A stretch of DNA of 64,000 bases from contig JANBRJ010000070.1 of NCBI GenBank assembly GCA_027577595.1, positions 1 through 64,000 on the forward strand, written 5' to 3'. The notes under the pieces are model-generated. The model was not told where the DNA came from, did no database searches, and saw only the letters and a list, made by a program, of their open reading frames with translations. Below are positions 32,426 through 41,305 of the stretch, one piece after another; within the stretch, counting starts at the first letter, position 1, and the number at the start of each line of letters is the position of its first letter. The stretch comes from Coemansia sp. RSA 487 (taxonomy: Eukaryota; Kickxellomycota; Kickxellomycetes; Kickxellales; Kickxellaceae). The position numbers and the translations under genes are program-made.

Positions 32426-33457
32426 GCTATTAATATCCGAGCAATCGGCGGAGCGTTTCGTCTAGCAAGCAAGAAAATAATAAGAAGAGCACAGTGCGTA
32501 AACGCAGAGGAAACCCCAAATGCAATCAAAGTGTCAGAGATAGTATAAGAGATGAGGGAAGAAGCTCTATCGAAAAAAGACAAAAGTAGGAAAACTGGCA
32601 GGACCGTCAGGTGAAAGAGACAAGAGGAAAAGAAACGGCTGGTGGTGGGGGGAGGGAAAAAGAAAGCCAACCAAACCCAAAGACTCATGTTTCTAAAAAG
32701 ACAATTTGCCAGGCGTGTGCGTGCGTGTGGGGGGGAGTTGGCCACCAGCAAGCCGGCCAGAGCCTGGGTGGTCTTGGCCGGCATGCGTGCTAGAGAGGAG
32801 GTCCACCATCCTCTCTGCGTGCATGGACACCAAAGTGCATGCGACAAACGGTCCCACCCGATCCTTTCATTCCGATATGCAAGGTGAGGTAACGCGCTGA
32901 TTTCTGAGTCAGCATGTGTGAGGTGGTTTGTGTGGGCGTTGTCCGCGGAACCACAGCTCAAACGAGCCAGGGCTGCTGGCACCGCGCGAATTTGTCGGTC
33001 AGAGAAAAGCAGGGACAAAAAGAGACGCCAACAAAGACTCTTTTTGTCCCTGCTTTCCCTTCTTTCTTCCCAGACTAGAGTTGCAATAAGCACTACACGC
33101 CAGATCATAGCTTCCATACAATCGCTTTCGAGCTGGAGGCATTTTTGTATGCTTTTTTGGTTGTCCAATTCAGATGCAGGATTCAGAAAGACTTGCATGA
33201 TTGTGATTGGTTTTCACATCTTTGTGAGGTCAAAAGAAAACTACTACATCAGGAACTTTTCCTTTCTAGCTGTTCTGTACTCTCTTTTTGAGCACGCATT
33301 TAATTGTTTATTCTTTTTATTTTACGTACATTCCTTACGAACGCTTGGCGCAAGCCCTTTACATTTACATTTATATTCACATCCCTATCTCGACCTCGCC
33401 CCCCTCTAGCATTTACAAAGAAACCGTCTTTCTTCGCGCATTGTTGTTTACTTCCAA
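32426..33457. promoter_or_regulatory. Divergent promoter region with inverted repeats
   Basis: About 1 kb between the RA-PH gene and the BUD14-like gene, both polarity-type proteins. It contains three perfect inverted repeats: 32752-32782 (8-base arms), 32792-32816 (8-base arms) and 33006-33056 (19-base arms). A TGAGTCA, the AP-1/Gcn4 core, occurs near 32907. The last 150 bases before 33458 are pyrimidine-rich leader. The 263-codon minus-strand frame across it has no motif and is not supported. Confidence 0.5.
33006..33056. repeat. Perfect 19-base inverted repeat
   Basis: AAAGCAGGGACAAAAAGAG at 33006-33024 pairs without mismatch with its reverse complement at 33038-33056 across a 13-base loop. 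It is the strongest stem-loop I found in the window. It lies in a promoter region, about 400 bases before the BUD14-like start. Confidence 0.85.
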
Positions 33458-36247
33458 ATGAACTTTCAGGACCTTGAGTTCGACGGCGTGCCCACCGACC
33501 CAGACCTAATAACCGACGACAACGAGTCCGACTCCTCTCTTGTCGACGAGGACGTCGACTATGACTATGTCTACGCCCTGTTCCACTTTCCGCAAATGGT
33601 GGAGGGCCAAGTGACGGTTGACGAGGGTGAGAAGCTGACACTTCTGGACGACTCCAACTCGTACTGGTGGCTCGTGCAGAACCTTCGCGACAACCAAATG
33701 GGCTACATCCCGGCCGACAACATCGAATCTGCGTTCGGAAAGCTGGCGCGCGTGAACCGCCGCAAGAACATGAAGCTCTGCCGGCCGGATCCTGAGCACA
33801 TGATGAATAGCCGCCAGCCCGCCGTCCCCAAGCCCAACGCGCGCAACGTCAAGTTCAACGAAAAGCTTGTCACCGAGGTCTTCATCAGTGCGCCTGTCAC
33901 CGAGGACGAGTACTCGGAGGACGAGTACGATTACGACTACGACGATGACGACATTGAGGACGAGCCTGCCACGCAAACGGACCGCCACGTACAGGCACCC
34001 TCCCAGGCAGCGTCTGTCGACCATGACTCCAAGCAGCATGATGACGACTTTGGCGAGGAGAACGATGACTACAACTACTACTACACTGCCGACGCCGGCA
34101 ACGACAACAGCTACAACGAACACGAAAACGCCGACGAAGCGTCGTCCGCCGCAAGCACCCCGACTGCGCGCCGCGTAAGCATCGCACCGATGCACATGGG
34201 CCAGATCACAGGAGAGTTGATGGATGATGACAACTCGGACAGCGAGAACGAGAGCGCTATGCGCGCTCCCAAAGCTGGCTACGACAGCCAGGCTGACCAG
34301 GGCGTGCCCGAGAAGCGTGCCAGCACAAGCTCGACTGGTGTTGCCGGAATTTACGCCGACCATCGGGACCGTCGGGACAGCTCGCTGCTTATGCACCTGA
34401 CTGCAGACCCGGCCGAGTACTATCCAGCCAACGAGGAGTCCGACGAGGGCGACTCGCTCAACGGCGCCCTCCACAGACTCAACGACAGCAGGGCGTCTGT
34501 CGAGTCGGCAAAGTACACGCTGAAGATTGTCCACACCGACTCCTTCAACACCACTGAGGAATCGATCTCGGTCTTCCCCGACGAGACCTTCCGCGAGGTG
34601 CTCCGCCACTCGCTGGCGCTGTTTTCGATCACCGATGACGTTGAGGACGATTTGATTCTGCACGCCCATCTCCAGCAGCGCGAGCTCATCCCTCTTGGCC
34701 ACGATATGCGCGTCTCCCAACTCTTCGAGATCCTGCACCGAAAGTGTAACGTCCAGTTGCCTTTGAGCTCCAACCAGATCAGCCCAGGGCTTTGCACCGT
34801 GGTCCTTGCTGACAGGACGCTTCCACAGGGGCAGCTCCTGTTGCTCTCGGGCTCATCCGAGGACGACCCATACATGAATATGGAATCAGGGTCGCGTAGC
34901 ATTCTGCGCACGTCCATTGCAGCGTCAATCACCGAAGGAATAAGTGGGCTGGCGCCAAAAGGTTTGAACGACAATACAAACAACTCTGAACAACCTAGCC
35001 AGCGTGCCAGCACTGCCTCCACGCAAGAGGATACCTCTGGACTACAGCAAATTGCGCCCTCGTCGTCGTCATCGTCCTCGGCGACGAACGGCAGCAGCCA
35101 GAATACTACGGACAACTCCCCCCAGAACAACCAGCGGCAAGTGGCAGGCAACGATGATCTTCCGGATTCGCGCAAGGTGGTCCAAGGGCTCTTGCGCAGC
35201 ATCCCGCCGCCGAAATCACGCCCACCGCAAAGCGCAATCAACAAGGCAAAGCGCAACACGGTGCAAATCAACGCCCTTGGTTCCATCGTCAGCAACGACT
35301 ACCAAGCGTCTCGGAGCCCCTCTCAAGCTCGCAACACACTCACCCGCTCCGCCAGCACCCGCAGCCCGTCATCAGCGACGGCGGCAGCGTCGTCATTAAA
35401 CAGCGATAGCGACACGCCGCAGCAGTTTACAGAAACCGTTGATCAGGTCTTTGAAGCACATGCTGAGCTCTCTGAGCAGATTGCAAACACACCTACCGAG
35501 CCTGTTGTGACGGCTGTGAACCATCCAAACCAGGCTCTTGGCCTTAGCACATCGACGCTTCGTCCATCGTCGGATACGTTTACCGAAGACTATGGACTCT
35601 CAGTTGACATTAGCAGCAACAATCAGTCCAATAATGGACAGAACGGCGATACCAGCAACAACGGCGATCCCCCTTCACCGGCCTCTTCTTCTGATACTGC
35701 GTCTATCCAGAACAGGGATTCTGAGGATGGCTCTGTATCTGCATCCGCCGCTGCAGTAGCTGCTACAGCTGCTGGTGCTGTTTCTGTATTGGCGTTGTCG
35801 CACTCCAACACCCACCAGCACCAAAAAGATGATGGATCTATCGAACGCGGGCTGGCCAATGTCGATACAGGCCACGAGAACCTGCTGGCCACCGAAACCC
35901 AAAACATCATGTTCAGTGACGGTGAGCTGTCTCTTGACGACTGGCTCGTCGTCCTGCGTGGATGGAGAGACATCAATGACATGGGCTCGAACGCCAGCTT
36001 TTACCAATCCATTCTCAGGGACATGGAGAACGCAGACAATGCCACTGCCACTTCCTCCTCCTCTCCAGGCCACAAGGAGGCTGTCGAGTACATTCGCTCG
36101 CATGTTGCAGGGCTTGACACTGCAAAGAACGATGCCCAGGCGGCGATTGATGATATCCTCAGCGTTTCCCAGGGCGTTGGCCGGCGTCTCGATACGTTGG
36201 AGCGCGAGCTGGATGACATTGCTCGGATCCTTGTCCACGCCAACTAA
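33458..36247 (+). CDS. BUD14/TEA4-like SH3 polarity protein
   Basis: A 929-residue protein resembling yeast Bud14 and fission yeast Tea4, which carry type-1 phosphatase to growth sites and link it to formins. The SH3 domain is at residues about 36-92: YVYALFHFPQMVEGQ, KLTLLDDSNSYWWLV and MGYIPADNIES, followed by KLARVNRRKNMKL as in Bud14. RNVKF at 129-133 fits the RVxF docking motif for phosphatase 1. Acidic D/Y-rich tracts follow. A ubiquitin-like or RA-like fold lies near residues 350-430 (YTLKIVHTDSFNTTEE, LILHAHLQQRELIPLG). The rest is S/T/Q/N-rich, ending in a coiled coil (VGRRLDTLERELDDIARIL). Family assignment rests on the SH3 and its flank. Confidence 0.82.
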   Translation: MNFQDLEFDGVPTDPDLITDDNESDSSLVDEDVDYDYVYALFHFPQMVEGQVTVDEGEKLTLLDDSNSYWWLVQNLRDNQMGYIPADNIESAFGKLARVNRRKNMKLCRPDPEHMMNSRQPAVPKPNARNVKFNEKLVTEVFISAPVTEDEYSEDEYDYDYDDDDIEDEPATQTDRHVQAPSQAASVDHDSKQHDDDFGEENDDYNYYYTADAGNDNSYNEHENADEASSAASTPTARRVSIAPMHMGQITGELMDDDNSDSENESAMRAPKAGYDSQADQGVPEKRASTSSTGVAGIYADHRDRRDSSLLMHLTADPAEYYPANEESDEGDSLNGALHRLNDSRASVESAKYTLKIVHTDSFNTTEESISVFPDETFREVLRHSLALFSITDDVEDDLILHAHLQQRELIPLGHDMRVSQLFEILHRKCNVQLPLSSNQISPGLCTVVLADRTLPQGQLLLLSGSSEDDPYMNMESGSRSILRTSIAASITEGISGLAPKGLNDNTNNSEQPSQRASTASTQEDTSGLQQIAPSSSSSSSATNGSSQNTTDNSPQNNQRQVAGNDDLPDSRKVVQGLLRSIPPPKSRPPQSAINKAKRNTVQINALGSIVSNDYQASRSPSQARNTLTRSASTRSPSSATAAASSLNSDSDTPQQFTETVDQVFEAHAELSEQIANTPTEPVVTAVNHPNQALGLSTSTLRPSSDTFTEDYGLSVDISSNNQSNNGQNGDTSNNGDPPSPASSSDTASIQNRDSEDGSVSASAAAVAATAAGAVSVLALSHSNTHQHQKDDGSIERGLANVDTGHENLLATETQNIMFSDGELSLDDWLVVLRGWRDINDMGSNASFYQSILRDMENADNATATSSSSPGHKEAVEYIRSHVAGLDTAKNDAQAAIDDILSVSQGVGRRLDTLERELDDIARILVHAN

Positions 36248-36590
36248 CAACTTTTCTCGCCGTTACATCGCTTTTTTTCGCTTCCGTTACTTCTATCCCC
36301 TCGCTACTGTCCACCCTATTTTTATATCTTTTAATATTTGCTTACTCTTCATTCGAGGTAATGTATTTTTTAAACCCATTGTGCAAAGATTTCGCAGCAC
36401 CCATATATGGCAAACAATGCTCCTGAATTTGTATTCTAGCAATATGCTTGGTACCATTTTTGGATTCAGATCCCTTGCCAAGCTCAGCTTCATGCACTAA
36501 ACGTATGTCTATGACAGGCGCACAAAGGCCAAAACGAGGAGAAATGTTTCTTGTTCCCGCAAATCGAAAGCGAGGAATCAATGCACTTTC
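36248..36590. other. Convergent 3' region BUD14-like / Lon
   Basis: The two genes end towards each other over 343 bases. The stretch is T-rich on the plus strand after 36247 and holds no supported gene. Both transcripts must terminate here. Confidence 0.4.
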
Positions 36591-39500
36591 TTAGTCTAGG
36601 CCAACTAGAGGCGGAATCTGCTCATACCATTCAATCGGACAGCCCTCGATTCCTTCCTTCACGTTTTCTGGAAGCTCCTCCCAATCCGCGACATTGGCCT
36701 TGGGAAACAGGATGCGCTTCACGCCGGAGCGCCGAGCAGCGATTGTTTTCTCCTTGAGCCCGCCGATCTTGAGCACACGCCCAGTCAGCGTAAGTTCGCC
36801 TGTCATGGCAACATCGGACTGTATCGGGCGGTCGAGAGCAAGCGACAGCAGCGCAGTAGTCATCGTAACGCCTGCACTCGGCCCGTCCTTTGGCGTTGCA
36901 CCCTCGGGAACATGCATATGTATGATGTGCTTGCTAAAGAACTTGTTCTCGGGATCGCGTTTGTTGAGAAGCGACCGTACATATGTGTATGCAAGAACAG
37001 ACGACTCCTTCATCACGTCGCCCAGCTGCCCTGTCGCTTGTAAGCGGCCGCTGTGCGATGAGTTGTCGCCGTTTCCACTGTTCTCAGACGACAGTGTGGA
37101 TTCAACAACAGACTCTATGTACAGTGCAGAGCCGCCCATGCTGGTCCAGGCGAGCCCCATCACAACACCTGGCGGCGTGGTCTCGTAAAGCCTATCTGAC
37201 TCAAATACAGGCGGGCCAACATAATCCTTCAGCGATCCAGCTGAGATTTCTAGCGCATACGACTGCGGGATAACCATCTTTTGCGGGAGAACGTCGGTCG
37301 ATCGTACCTTGCTGTCATTCTGTGCCTCCTCGTCATCCTTGGCTGCGGACTTGGATTCATTGCCCGTAGCTTCGGATGATGAAGCCTTGTTACTGCTTGG
37401 TTCTGGCGCTGTGTCAGCAGACCTGTCCGAATTGTCCGTCGAAGCTGATGGCTCGGCAACATCATCCTCAATGACCTTTAGCGCTGCTTTGCGGAATATC
37501 TTTTCAATATGCTTCTTCAAATTGCGCACCCCACTCTCGCGACAGTAGTTGCGGACTAGTGCATCGACCGCTCCATCCGAAAGCACAATGTTTGAACCAG
37601 CCAATCCAGCCGCTTCCTTCGCTTGCGGCGCAAGGTACTTTTGCGCGATCGATAGCTTTTCGTCGGCCAAATAGCCGCTAAGGCGGATAATCTCCATGCG
37701 ATCAAGCAGTGGCCCTGGAATCGTGTCCGTCACATTGGCAGTGCATACGAAAAGCACCCGAGAAAGATCGACAGGGACATCCATATAATGGTCGAGAAAG
37801 GCATTGTTCTGCTCGGGATCCAGCAGCTCGAGAAGTGCGGATGCAGGGTCGCCCTGGTGTCCGCGGCCGAGCTTGTCGATTTCGTCAATCAGCAGCAGTG
37901 GATTCTCCGTCTGCACTCGCTTCAGTGCTTGGACAACTTTGCCAGGCATTGCGCCGACATAGGTGCGGCGATGGCCCTTTATCTCTGCCACATCGGTCAG
38001 GCCACCAACGCTAAAGCGGTAGAACTCGCGGCTAAGCGAACGCGCAATGCTCTTGCCAATCGATGTTTTGCCTACGCCTGGAGGCCCAACAAAACACAGT
38101 ATTTTGCCCTGCACTGCACCACGCAGCTTGCCAACAGCAATGAACTCGAGAATGCGCTGCTTGACATCGTCCAGACCGTAGTGGTCCTCGTCAAGAACAA
38201 CCCTTGCCTTTTGCAGATCGTAGTCCTCGACAGAGTACTTGCCCCACGGGATCTGAGTAAGCCAGTCTAGGTAGTTGCGAGTTACATTGAACTCGGATGC
38301 AGCAGGCTCCAGGTGCGCAAGCTTGCCGATTTCCTCGTCAAAAACCTTCTTGACATCGGCTGGCATCTTCAATGCCTCGGCCTTGGTCTTGAACTGCTCG
38401 ATCAGCTTGTCCTTCCCATCGCTCTCCAGCCCAAGCTCGCGCTTGATCCCCTTTAGCTGCTCCATCAGGTAAAAGTCGCGCTGTCTCTTTGATATCTTGG
38501 CCTCGACGTCCTTGCTTATTTTGTTTTGCAGCTGGGCGTTCATCAGCTCCTTCTTCAAAACAACAAGAGCTTTCTCTAGACGGGTTGCCACATTGAGATC
38601 GCTCAGAATGTCCTGCAGTTCCTCAGAGCTCCCTCCAGACAGTGCTGCGGCAAAGTCAGCAAGCTTGGATGGATTTTCAAAAACAGCCTTCGAGACTTGG
38701 GCGCTTGCAAAGTGGTGGATCTGCTCGCGGAACATTGGATTCATTGTGGTAATTTCGCGAAGCACAGACACAATCTCGGACATTGTAGCGCTGATTGTCG
38801 CGTCTTTTGGGTCGTACGGCTCATCCACGACATTCTCGACCTCGATCGCCGTAAAGTTATAGTCAAGCTTTATCGACCGGAGCACCTTCTTTGAGGCAGC
38901 AACATCGGTGCCGGATTCGCTGCCCTCAGAAGCCTTCCCCGCGTAGCCAGAATCGCCCTCATCAGCGCTCTTTTCGGCCTCTGCCTCTTCAGCATCTTTT
39001 TCTGTGGGCTTCAGTATGCGCTTCATTCTAACACGCCGCCAGGGGTAAAGCGCGACTGTTAGATGCTTGTCCTCGGGATTGGGCGAGACATATATGGACA
39101 TTATGCGCGAGAAGACACCGACTTCGTGGACTTCGTTCATATCCTTGATAGAGTCAACGTCCTTATCATCGTTTTTCAGCATAAAGGTCGCAACGTATGG
39201 CTCACCGCGCTCAACAAGCTCCTTCAGGGCACCAATCACTTGCGGGTCCTGTACCTGGATCGACTTGTAAAGCGAAGGAAACAACGGCCGGCGGGTGATC
39301 GGAAGCATCATGACGTTCGGGTAGGTATCCGGAATAAACGACTGCTGCCCCTGTCCATAGTCAGCAACACCCACAGCCCGCTTGAGCTGTGTCAGCGGAT
39401 CAGTGCTGCTCTTCGCTGCTCCATTTCCAGCTGCAGCCGGGGAAGAGTTGTTCTCATTCTCGTTCTCAGACCGCCGTGGTGCTCGCCGACGGCGGCCGTT

Positions 39501-39911
39501 CCGTTCTTCGTTCTCGGCAAGCTCATTGCTAGGTTCATCGTCCTTTTCAGGTTCGTCTTTGCCTTTGGGTGGGCGTTTCTTGGGATTGTCACCATCATCG
39601 CCGGACTTTCCGTCGTCTCTGGACTTTAGAACCACCGTGGATCTGTGGAACAGTCGCTTTCCTAGCATATCTGCCAGCGTAATTTCTGCTGGCAAGAGTA
39701 GCGGCTGGACACGCTGTGCAATCGTCGCTTTACCCTGTCTGCTTGTGGACGTGCGGGCGGCAATTGTGCTAAGCGCAGCATAGCCCTTCCTGATGTTTTG
39801 GCTGAGTGGCAAGGCAAGTGGAACAGTAACAAAGGGCCAAGCGCTAGCACCTGAACGAGTCGTTAGACGTCCACGTTTAAGGCCAAGCACTCGGCTATAA
39901 AGCTGTGTCAT
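36591..39911 (-). CDS. PIM1: Mitochondrial Lon protease
   Basis: ATP-dependent serine protease and chaperone of the mitochondrial matrix, 1106 residues, as expected for fungal Pim1. The N-terminus is basic and hydroxylated (TQLYSRVLGLKRGRLTTRSG), fitting an import signal. A charged linker precedes the Lon N domain (VMMLPITRRPLFPSLYKSI). The AAA+ domain has Walker A GPPGVGKTS near residue 610, LLIDEIDKLGRG, and the sensor region LFVCTANVTDTIPGPLLDRM. An acidic low-complexity insert sits between the AAA+ and protease parts. The Ser-Lys dyad is S1012 in PKDGPSAGVTM and K1055 in GGLKEKTIAARR. No intron is needed. Confidence 0.96.
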   Translation of the reverse strand: MTQLYSRVLGLKRGRLTTRSGASAWPFVTVPLALPLSQNIRKGYAALSTIAARTSTSRQGKATIAQRVQPLLLPAEITLADMLGKRLFHRSTVVLKSRDDGKSGDDGDNPKKRPPKGKDEPEKDDEPSNELAENEERNGRRRRAPRRSENENENNSSPAAAGNGAAKSSTDPLTQLKRAVGVADYGQGQQSFIPDTYPNVMMLPITRRPLFPSLYKSIQVQDPQVIGALKELVERGEPYVATFMLKNDDKDVDSIKDMNEVHEVGVFSRIMSIYVSPNPEDKHLTVALYPWRRVRMKRILKPTEKDAEEAEAEKSADEGDSGYAGKASEGSESGTDVAASKKVLRSIKLDYNFTAIEVENVVDEPYDPKDATISATMSEIVSVLREITTMNPMFREQIHHFASAQVSKAVFENPSKLADFAAALSGGSSEELQDILSDLNVATRLEKALVVLKKELMNAQLQNKISKDVEAKISKRQRDFYLMEQLKGIKRELGLESDGKDKLIEQFKTKAEALKMPADVKKVFDEEIGKLAHLEPAASEFNVTRNYLDWLTQIPWGKYSVEDYDLQKARVVLDEDHYGLDDVKQRILEFIAVGKLRGAVQGKILCFVGPPGVGKTSIGKSIARSLSREFYRFSVGGLTDVAEIKGHRRTYVGAMPGKVVQALKRVQTENPLLLIDEIDKLGRGHQGDPASALLELLDPEQNNAFLDHYMDVPVDLSRVLFVCTANVTDTIPGPLLDRMEIIRLSGYLADEKLSIAQKYLAPQAKEAAGLAGSNIVLSDGAVDALVRNYCRESGVRNLKKHIEKIFRKAALKVIEDDVAEPSASTDNSDRSADTAPEPSSNKASSSEATGNESKSAAKDDEEAQNDSKVRSTDVLPQKMVIPQSYALEISAGSLKDYVGPPVFESDRLYETTPPGVVMGLAWTSMGGSALYIESVVESTLSSENSGNGDNSSHSGRLQATGQLGDVMKESSVLAYTYVRSLLNKRDPENKFFSKHIIHMHVPEGATPKDGPSAGVTMTTALLSLALDRPIQSDVAMTGELTLTGRVLKIGGLKEKTIAARRSGVKRILFPKANVADWEELPENVKEGIEGCPIEWYEQIPPLVGLD

Positions 39912-40245
39912 TATTCTCTTTAAGCGTTATCTGTCTAGCAGACACAGGAGGCAATTGTTAGCACGTGTAGCTTTTATGAATCAGAAATGCGTTTCAGCGA
40001 AGCAAAATGTGTGGAAAATCGACTGATACGCAGTTTGTTTGATGTGTTGTCGTGCTATCGTGTTTGCTACTTGATTATTCACCAAAATGGAGGGTACAAT
40101 TCAATCTATAAAATGAAGAAAAACAAAAAACAAAAAAAAAGCGAGTGCTGAGCATAAGAGAGATTGTATGATAAAGCTTATTCGAATATTTTTGCCTGAT
40201 GGTTGATTGATTTAAACTTTATTAGAAAACGCCAAAGACGCACAG
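39912..40245. promoter_or_regulatory. Lon upstream region
   Basis: A 334-base gap upstream of Lon and downstream of the SDR stop. It contains A-rich runs near 40110-40140. A 186-codon frame overlapping it is an antisense or alternate-frame shadow of the SDR gene. Nothing else is seen. Confidence 0.4.
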
Positions 40246-41067
40246 CTAAGATTTTGTCGTAGGAACAGTGACGGGATTGAGCACCCGACCTTCCATTCCT
40301 GCGTTGACGTCCATGACGTGGCCAGTGATGTTTCCCGCTGCGCGCTCGCTGGCCAGGAAGAGAATGGCGCGTGCAATATCCTGTGGCTCCGAGATCTTGC
40401 TCAGTGGCGACGTGGCAAAGGCACGCTGAACAACATCGGCCTGGCTCAGAGTCGGTTCCGCCATGGGCGTGCGGATCCACCCGGGCGCCACAGTGTTGAC
40501 GCGGCCACGCGGGCAAAACTGCACGATCTCGTTTTTCAAGCTTAGCGTCAGCCCGTACATCATCGCTGACTTTGTCGCCGCGTAGTCTGCATGGTACCAC
40601 TCGCCGAACCTTCCAGCCGTCGATCCGACCATGACCACAGCCACGTTGTTCTGCACCTCGTGTGTGACGAGCTGCCGCATGAACTGGCGGATCGCCAGGA
40701 AAGAGCCAGTCAGGTTCACGTCCATGGTCCGGGTCCAATGTTCCACAGACATGTCCTTGATAAGGATCGCGTCGGCCGGCCAGATCCCATGGTTGACAAC
40801 CAGCACCTGTACTGGGCCAAGTTCGCGTGCAGCTTGCTCAAACGCCTGCTCTACCTCGGCCTCATCGCTTATCGCCGCCTTTACTGCGCATGTTTCGCTG
40901 GGATATTCCCTCAACAGTGGGTCCAGCGTGCTGCGGTTGCTGTTGTAGTGGAGCGTGACCTTGGCGCCTTGCTCAAGAAAGGCGCGCGATGTCTCGAGGC
41001 CAACTCCGCCCGATGCGCCAGTAATAAAGACATGGACTCCGGCGAGCCCCAGGAAATCGGCTGGCAT
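40246..41067 (-). CDS. Short-chain dehydrogenase/reductase
   Basis: A classical NAD(P)(H)-dependent SDR of 273 residues; the substrate cannot be told from sequence. The cofactor motif TGASGGVG follows the first strand (VHVFITG). HYNSNRS after the second strand, with N and R rather than an acid, suggests NADPH preference. NHG replaces the common NAG. The catalytic set is N in MDVNLTGSF, S in VMVGSTAGR, and YxxxK in YHADYAATKSAMMYGL. APGWIRTPM and ITGHVMDVNAGM complete the family pattern. No targeting signal is visible. Start at 41067 is the first ATG before the fold. Confidence 0.9.
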   Translation of the reverse strand: MPADFLGLAGVHVFITGASGGVGLETSRAFLEQGAKVTLHYNSNRSTLDPLLREYPSETCAVKAAISDEAEVEQAFEQAARELGPVQVLVVNHGIWPADAILIKDMSVEHWTRTMDVNLTGSFLAIRQFMRQLVTHEVQNNVAVVMVGSTAGRFGEWYHADYAATKSAMMYGLTLSLKNEIVQFCPRGRVNTVAPGWIRTPMAEPTLSQADVVQRAFATSPLSKISEPQDIARAILFLASERAAGNITGHVMDVNAGMEGRVLNPVTVPTTKS

Positions 41068-41140
41068 GCTGGCTTATTTCTCGTGAAAAGGAAGGGTCTT
41101 GTGGGAAATGGCTTTGTTTGAGGAAAAAGTATTAAAGAAA

Positions 41141-41143
<3 letters not shown>

Positions 41144-41172
<29 letters not shown>
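41144..41172. repeat. (GA)n dinucleotide microsatellite
   Basis: An uninterrupted GA run of about 14 units, 77 bases above the SDR start. On the SDR coding strand it is a (TC)n pyrimidine tract, so it may serve as a promoter or leader element as well as being a length-variable marker. Confidence 0.85.
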
Positions 41173-41175
<3 letters not shown>

Positions 41176-41305
41176 GAAGGAGGAGGGGAGAATTGATGTT
41201 GTCGTTGAGTGCTGTGTTGACTGCCAGTCCAATGCCATGCGTGACGGCATGCGCTGGCAGCGATCTGGCATAGGATTTGTCCGTCTCGTTCGCCTAATCT
41301 GCGTG

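Noticed and set aside
32407-33198. 263-codon minus-strand frame between RA-PH and BUD14-like genes
   Set aside because: Mixed cysteine- and serine-rich composition with no motif; covers the inverted-repeat promoter and overlaps the proposed first exon.
33506-34738. 410-codon minus-strand frame
   Set aside because: Antisense shadow of the BUD14-like gene; V-rich composition typical of reversed GC-rich coding DNA.
40178-40738. 186-codon minus-strand frame
   Set aside because: Alternate-frame shadow of the SDR gene.
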